A stretch of DNA of 64,000 bases from an uncultured Oscillospiraceae bacterium (GTDB taxonomy: Bacteria; Bacillota; Clostridia; Oscillospirales; Acutalibacteraceae). Both the position numbers and the translations under genes were made by a program. Below are positions 59,676 to 64,000 of the stretch, piece by piece. Below the pieces are notes generated by a model. That model worked only from the letters and a program-made list of their open reading frames with translations, was not told the origin of the DNA and did no database searches. The first letter of the stretch is position 1, and the number at the start of each line of letters is the position of its first letter. The stretch is from the NCBI GenBank assembly GCA_900543395.1, contig UQQT01000004.1, forward strand, positions 1-64,000, written 5' to 3'.

Positions 59676-61388
59676 TTATGACGCTGCCTGTATATTTTTT
59701 TCGCAGTCTTTTGTTTTTATTTTTTCTTTTTCTTTTTCCTCGTCGTAGACGGGAGAATCGGGAGTTTCCTGCGTAAGGCGCATAAAATCCGTTTTCATCA
59801 ACGGCGTCTGCGGCAGCTCTGACAGCGTTATGATTTCACGCGGAACGGAGAACTTCGAAAAGCTCTTCTCTATCATATCGAGAATCTGTTTTTTATACTC
59901 TTCTTCATTTCCATTCTTAGAGAACGAAACAAACATTCTGATTATCTGCTTTGAATCCTTATATCCCTTTACACAGCACGCGTCCTTGACAAAATCAAGC
60001 TCCTGCGTTCTTTTTTCGATATCGCTCGGATAAACGTTATAACCGGAAATTATTATTACTCTCTTTTTACGTCCCGAGAAGTGGAAATAGCCGTCGTCGT
60101 CTCTGAATCCGAGGTCTCCGCTCATGACCCATTTTACGCCGTTTTCGTCGGTATAAAGTCCTGCGTCGTCTTCGCCGTCCTCGGTATAGTAACCGCTCAT
60201 TATTGTCGGTCCCGATATTACGATTTCGCCTATTACGCCGTTGGGAACCTCGTTATGTTCCTCGTTCCATATCTGCATATTGACATTTTCAAGCGGAACC
60301 CCTATTGTATCCGACTTGTGATTTTCGTTCGAATTCGTACAGCATACAGAGCCTACCTCGGTGAGACCGTAGCCCTGATAGAGTCTGCCCTCCGCGTCGT
60401 ATTTTTCAAGATACGAGTTGAATTCGTCGATAAGCGACTGGGGCGCGTCGTCACCTCCGCAGTAAACAACGCGGAGATTTTTGAGGTGTTTTGTATCAAA
60501 GTGCTTTTCATTCATTATCTTTTTGAACATGACGGGAATTCCGACAAAGCCTACAACCGTGTTCTGTCTCATAAGACGGTTGAACATTTTAGCGTCGAAG
60601 CGCATAATCGGTATGAGTCTGCCCGCGTTGCACATTGCCATGTGAACCGCAACGCTTAATCCGAAGCAGTGGAACAGCGGTAAAACGATAGGCTCCGCTT
60701 CGAGTCCGGGGCGGTGAATTCTGCCGAGCTTTGAGACACTGCAAACAAGCTCGTTTATCGCCCTCGACGTAAGTTTTATTGTTTTGCTTTTGCCCGTGGT
60801 TCCGCCGCCGTTTAAGTAAACGGCGATGTCGTCGCAGTTGCACGATGGTTTAACATTCGCTTTCGAAAAACGCTTGACGGCTTTCGAATACTCGTCGCGT
60901 TTCTTTATTTTCGGGAATATTTTTTTAACCGCAGCTTCTGCCAATTTACATCCGAAGCCCTTTAAGAGCGATGCGTATTCCGACGAATGACATACGAGAC
61001 ACGGAACGTTCATTTCATTTATAACGTCCGCATAGTCTTTAATAAGAAGGTCGAGAACCATTACTCCCTTTGAATGAACCTCGGTCATTGTTTCTCTTAA
61101 TACGTTTGGAGGAAGCAGAGGATGAACGAAATTTACGATAACGCCGACTTTATTAAGTGCGTAAAATGCGCAGATGCTCTGAACCGTAGTAGGCATGAAA
61201 ACCGTGTAAACGTCTCCGGGCTTTAATCCCAGCTCGATTTTCATATATGCCGCGAGCGCGTCGATGTCGCTGAGCATTTTTGATTTGTAATATTTTTTTC
61301 CGAGGTGCTGCATGACGTAATACTCGCCGTATTCGTCGGTGCAGTCAAGCCAGTATTCATAACAGCTTTGATTTTTAACGTCAACCAT
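59676..61388 (-). CDS. AMP-dependent acyl-CoA synthetase/ligase
   Basis: The 570-residue ANL-superfamily protein has the ATP-binding LNGGGTTGKSKTI loop, YQGYGLTEVG (motif A5), SGDLGF (A7), the hinge GRKKRVIIISGYNVYP (A8) and the catalytic Lys in PLMKTDF (A10). It activates a carboxylic acid as an acyl-AMP and probably transfers it to CoA; residues resemble long-chain fatty acid ligases. The last 30 residues are a charged tail. GCGGAGG precedes the ATG at 61388. It converges on the peptide genes; a functional link is not shown by the sequence. Confidence 0.85.
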   Translation of the reverse strand: MVDVKNQSCYEYWLDCTDEYGEYYVMQHLGKKYYKSKMLSDIDALAAYMKIELGLKPGDVYTVFMPTTVQSICAFYALNKVGVIVNFVHPLLPPNVLRETMTEVHSKGVMVLDLLIKDYADVINEMNVPCLVCHSSEYASLLKGFGCKLAEAAVKKIFPKIKKRDEYSKAVKRFSKANVKPSCNCDDIAVYLNGGGTTGKSKTIKLTSRAINELVCSVSKLGRIHRPGLEAEPIVLPLFHCFGLSVAVHMAMCNAGRLIPIMRFDAKMFNRLMRQNTVVGFVGIPVMFKKIMNEKHFDTKHLKNLRVVYCGGDDAPQSLIDEFNSYLEKYDAEGRLYQGYGLTEVGSVCCTNSNENHKSDTIGVPLENVNMQIWNEEHNEVPNGVIGEIVISGPTIMSGYYTEDGEDDAGLYTDENGVKWVMSGDLGFRDDDGYFHFSGRKKRVIIISGYNVYPSDIEKRTQELDFVKDACCVKGYKDSKQIIRMFVSFSKNGNEEEYKKQILDMIEKSFSKFSVPREIITLSELPQTPLMKTDFMRLTQETPDSPVYDEEKEKEKIKTKDCEKNIQAAS

Positions 61389-61460
61389 GTTGAATCCTCC
61401 GCGATATGTACAATTTTTCAACGATTTCAATATGCAAATCGGTTATCATGTCTAAATAAT

Positions 61461-61500
61461 ATCATTTTATAAAATATAAAACATCATCCGGTAAAATGAT
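61461..61500. promoter_or_regulatory. Inverted repeat upstream of the acyl-CoA ligase gene
   Basis: ATCATTTTA (61461-61469) and TAAAATGAT (61492-61500) are exact complements 22 nt apart. It could be a regulator site. The rest of 61389-61583 is AT-rich with no gene. Confidence 0.4.
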
Positions 61501-61583
61501 ATTTTAGAGTAGTCCGATTTTGCGTTAATATTGCATATTTATTTCAAAAGTATTAACAAATATTGCAAGAATATTGCGTAATG

Positions 61584-61612
61584 TTGACACGGTAAAAATG
61601 TTATGATATACT
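61584..61612 (+). promoter_or_regulatory. Promoter of the riboswitch-mntP transcript
   Basis: TTGACA, 17-nt spacer, TATACT. Confidence 0.85.
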
Positions 61613-61619
61613 GACAGCC

Positions 61620-61756
61620 GTATTGTTTGAGGGAGCAGACAGCTTCATTTAATAATTGAAGTTTCAAGTCAACATACTGACGGTTTTACGTCCGGCTTGA
61701 ATTGAGGCGTTGCGTCCGGGTGATATAAGATCGGGCGCGCTGCCTGGTTTTTTTAT
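61620..61756 (+). ncRNA. yybP-ykoY (manganese) riboswitch
   Basis: The leader has the family core: GAGGGAGCAGAC (61629-61640, like GGGGAGUAG), a CTTCA/TGAAG hairpin, the conserved GTCAACATACT (61668-61678), a second hairpin region with GGCGTTGCG and a closing GCTGCCTGG followed by T7, which can act as the terminator. It lies between a consensus promoter and mntP. This class senses Mn2+ and switches on manganese efflux genes. Confidence 0.85.
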
Positions 61757-61772
61757 TTTCGGAGGTTTTATT

Positions 61773-62342
61773 ATGAGTATCTGGGAGCTTTTTCTTACAG
61801 CGGCCGCTCTCTCAATGGACGCATTTGCCGTCGCGATATGCAAGGGACTTTCGACGGGCAAGCCCAAGGTAAAGCATTATTTTATAATCGGTGCGTGGTT
61901 CGGCGGATTTCAGGCGTTAATGCCTGCGCTCGGCTATCTGCTCGGATCGGCTTTTGAAAAATACATAACGAGCGTCGACCACTGGGTCGCGTTCGTTCTG
62001 CTCGGACTTATCGGCGCGAATATGATAAAAGAGGGCTGTTCAAAAGACGAGGAACACGTAAATGCTTCGTTTGCATTTAAGACAATGCTGCTGCTTGCAG
62101 TAGCGACGAGTATAGACGCGCTCGCCGTCGGTATTACGTACGCGCTCCTGCCCGATGTAAATATTGTCGCCGCCGTTTTGTTTATAGGACTTACCACGTT
62201 CATTCTCTCCGCCGCGGGACTTAAAATCGGAAGCGTATTCGGAATTAAATTCAAATCAAAAGCCGAAATCGCCGGAGGCGTTATACTTATATTAATAGGT
62301 ATAAAAATACTGCTCGGGCATTTGGGTGTTATCAATTTCTGA
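61773..62342 (+). CDS. mntP: Manganese efflux pump MntP
   Basis: The 189-residue protein has six membrane helices and the two MntP half-motifs with conserved Asp (AALSMDAFAVAICKGLS and ATSIDALAVGITYA). It exports Mn2+. GGAGG precedes the ATG at 61773; the frame is open to 61710, but that lies inside the riboswitch. It overlaps the next gene by 1 nt. Confidence 0.95.
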   Translation: MSIWELFLTAAALSMDAFAVAICKGLSTGKPKVKHYFIIGAWFGGFQALMPALGYLLGSAFEKYITSVDHWVAFVLLGLIGANMIKEGCSKDEEHVNASFAFKTMLLLAVATSIDALAVGITYALLPDVNIVAAVLFIGLTTFILSAAGLKIGSVFGIKFKSKAEIAGGVILILIGIKILLGHLGVINF

Positions 62343-62875
62343 TGGATATAAAAGATTATTTTAATTCGGACGAAATAACCGACGTAAGATTTTTTGATTT
62401 TGAGAATATAATATTCGACGATCGTACCCGCGATTGGTGCAAAGAAAATCTCTGCTCAAAATACTCGACGTGCTGGACCTGCCCTCCGGGAGCGGGGAGC
62501 CTTGACGGTATTAAAGGGAATCTGAAGCAGTATGACAGCGCAGTGCTGTTTTCCGTTGCCGGACATGTAAATTCACGTGAGGATATCGATTCCGCACTGA
62601 AAATTGGCAGAAAAAGCCGTGATATGCTCATTAATATAAGGGATAAAATGTTATCGGACGGACTGAACGTAACCGCTCTCGGCGGGGGAGCGTGCGATAT
62701 ATGCGTTAAATGTACATACCCCGATTCGCCGTGCAGGTTTCCCGAAAAAACCGTTATGCCGATAGAATCGTGCGGAATAAACGTCATGGACACGGCTGTT
62801 AAATTAGGAATGAAAACCGATAACGGAAAAAACACAATTACATATTTTGCTTTGATTTTATGGAGCCGATTCTGA
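62342..62875 (+). CDS. DUF2284 predicted metal-binding protein
   Basis: The 177-residue product has a Cys-rich core (CKENLCSKYSTCWTCPPG and GGGACDICVKCTYPDSPCRFP), a pattern of DUF2284 that suggests an iron-sulfur cluster or other metal. Its ATG overlaps the mntP stop (ATGA-type, 1 nt), so it is co-expressed under the manganese riboswitch. Function is unknown; a role in metal homeostasis is inferred from this coupling. Confidence 0.85.
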   Translation: MDIKDYFNSDEITDVRFFDFENIIFDDRTRDWCKENLCSKYSTCWTCPPGAGSLDGIKGNLKQYDSAVLFSVAGHVNSREDIDSALKIGRKSRDMLINIRDKMLSDGLNVTALGGGACDICVKCTYPDSPCRFPEKTVMPIESCGINVMDTAVKLGMKTDNGKNTITYFALILWSRF

Positions 62876-62890
62876 CATCGGTTCCTTTCT
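62862..62890 (+). terminator. Terminator overlapping the end of the DUF2284 gene
   Basis: GGAGCCGAT pairs with ATCGGTTCC, followed by TTTCTTCTT; the loop contains the stop codon. Confidence 0.65.
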
Positions 62891-62892
62891 TC

Positions 62893-62921
62893 TTGACTAA
62901 AATCCGATTATAATTTATAAT
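62893..62921 (+). promoter_or_regulatory. Promoter of the rhodanese/PP-loop gene
   Basis: TTGACT, 17-nt spacer, TATAAT. Confidence 0.75.
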
Positions 62922-62950
62922 TAAGATAAGTTAAATATCAGAGGAATATA

Positions 62951-64000
62951 ATGAATACTCAAATAACGATTGAAGAATTTAATAACCTCGGCGATGATAC
63001 CGCGGTCTATGATATCAGAAGCGAGCACGACGTTCAATACGGCGCGATTCCCGGTTCAGTCAGAGTCGATATCGGCGAGATCAGAGACAAACTCGAAAAT
63101 GACAATAGAAAAAGCGTAATATACTGCACTCACGGTATAATCACGCTTGATCTGTGCGAGGAATTGCGAGAGGACGGTTACGACGTTTACTCATTAAAGG
63201 GCGGGTATAACGCGTGGCTTATCGACAGAATTTCGAAGGACGACAACGCCGAAATATGCCGTAAAGCCGAGGACAGTATAAAACGTAAATTCAGAAAAAC
63301 GATATGGAAACGCTTTACCGCGGCGCTTAACGAATACGACCTTGTAAAAGAGGGCGACCGCATTGCCGTGTGCATATCGGGCGGTAAGGATTCGATGCTG
63401 TGCGCGAAGCTTTTTCAGGAGCTTAAACGGCATAATAAATTTCCGTTCGAGGTTAAATTTCTCGTTATGGATCCGGGGTACAGTCCCGACAACAGAAGGG
63501 TTATTGAGGAGAATGCGAAAAAACTCAATATTCCGATTCGGATATTCGAGTCGGATATTTTCGACTCCGTTTATAATGTAGAAAAATCGCCGTGCTATCT
63601 CTGCGCGAGGATGAGACGAGGACATCTGTACGACTATGCACGGCAGATGGGATGCAACAAAATCGCGCTCGGTCATCATTACGACGACGTTATCGAGACG
63701 ATACTGATGAGTATGATATACGGCGCGCAGATACAGACCATGATGCCCAAGCTTCACTCTCAGAATTTCGAGGGTATGGAGCTAATACGTCCGATGTACC
63801 TTATAAGAGAGGACGACATAAAGGCGTGGCGCGACTATAACGGTCTGCATTTTATACAGTGCGCGTGCAAATTTACCGATACGTGTACGACATGCAATAA
63901 CGGCGAAAACCGTTCAAAGAGAATAGAAGCGAAAAATCTTATAAAACAGCTCAAAAAAACGAATCCGGAGGTTGAGGCACGTATATTCAAAAGCGTTGAA
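62951..64000 (+). CDS. Rhodanese-TtcA-like tRNA thiolation fusion protein (partial, runs off the window)
   Basis: At least 350 residues are present without a stop. Residues 1-95 form a rhodanese domain with Cys59 in the active-site position (IYCTHG). A TtcA/TilS-type PP-loop ATPase follows, with SGGKDS at 143-148, the CYLCARMRRGHLYDYA motif, LGHHYDDVIET, and a late Cys cluster (CACKF-TDTCTTCNN). TtcA enzymes make 2-thiocytidine at tRNA position 32. A fused sulfur donor fits that chemistry, though the exact target is unknown. GAGGAATATA precedes the ATG. Confidence 0.85.
   Translation, partial: MNTQITIEEFNNLGDDTAVYDIRSEHDVQYGAIPGSVRVDIGEIRDKLENDNRKSVIYCTHGIITLDLCEELREDGYDVYSLKGGYNAWLIDRISKDDNAEICRKAEDSIKRKFRKTIWKRFTAALNEYDLVKEGDRIAVCISGGKDSMLCAKLFQELKRHNKFPFEVKFLVMDPGYSPDNRRVIEENAKKLNIPIRIFESDIFDSVYNVEKSPCYLCARMRRGHLYDYARQMGCNKIALGHHYDDVIETILMSMIYGAQIQTMMPKLHSQNFEGMELIRPMYLIREDDIKAWRDYNGLHFIQCACKFTDTCTTCNNGENRSKRIEAKNLIKQLKKTNPEVEARIFKSVE

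Noticed and set aside
61521..61540. Third occurrence of ATTAACGCAAA (minus strand) near the acyl-CoA ligase gene
   Set aside because: Only 11-13 nt match, without the ACAACATT part or a following hairpin; chance in AT-rich DNA is likely.

Overview
The window looks like chromosomal DNA from a spore-forming Firmicute of the Clostridia, most likely a Ruminococcus-like member of the Oscillospirales. The evidence is the spoIIGA-sigE pair, MurE with the meso-diaminopimelate motif, GGAGG-type ribosome binding sites with frequent GTG and TTG starts, an rpmF-linked YceD gene, a type 3 (archaeal-like) ProS, and a secreted D,D-carboxypeptidase that carries a dockerin and a Pro/Thr linker. No phage, insertion sequence, CRISPR array, rRNA or tRNA gene was recognised.

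Layout. 1-7.2 kb: a class I glutamine amidotransferase, two Nudix hydrolases, DUF1893, trmB, a sodium:solute symporter with an elaborate leader, and secreted or lipoprotein genes of unknown role. 7.3-10.4 kb: spoIIGA-sigE and a GPH-type sugar transporter. 10.5-13.5 kb (minus strand): phosphoesterase, dockerin-carboxypeptidase and a FliB-like protein in one operon. 13.7-18.4 kb: a heterodimeric ABC exporter and small hypotheticals. 18.5-28.5 kb: an XRE-type regulator, mtaB, dacA, pgi, yceD-rpmF, a DUF512 protein and der. 28.5-41 kb: LOG, HAD, LiaF-like, GAPDH, a hydroxyacid dehydrogenase, galK, mutS2, and ylxM-ffh-rpsP-khpA. 41.3-55.7 kb: a dcw cluster (mraZ-rsmH-ftsL-ftsI-murE-murF-mraY-ftsW-murG-murA-ftsQ-ftsZ) that lacks murD, murC and ftsA. 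55.7-58 kb: an ACP-like gene, a HAD phosphatase and proS. 58-59.6 kb: an AT-rich region with a putative small RNA and two tandem pairs of very small genes. 59.6-64 kb: an acyl-CoA ligase-like gene, a yybP-ykoY (manganese) riboswitch with mntP and a DUF2284 gene, and a rhodanese/PP-loop fusion that runs off the end.

Three things stand out. (1) The symporter at 3312-4868 is preceded by a 21-codon leader ORF with five consecutive Tyr codons. Its 3' half can pair over 11 bp with the 5' arm of an intrinsic terminator, so it reads as a tyrosine-sensing ribosome-mediated attenuator. (2) Two tandem copies (58641-58940 and 59264-59555) encode a pair of unprocessed-looking amphipathic peptides of 40 and 39 residues. 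Each copy has its own consensus promoter and terminator, and codon use suggests high expression. (3) Two intergenic loci (20246-20372 and 58179-58288) share the order promoter, ACAACATT(A)TATTAACGCA element, GC-rich hairpin, which suggests paralogous small RNAs.

Most other genes are ordinary core functions in wall synthesis, division, translation, protein targeting and carbon metabolism. Starts were chosen from Shine-Dalgarno spacing and often differ from the longest possible ORF.
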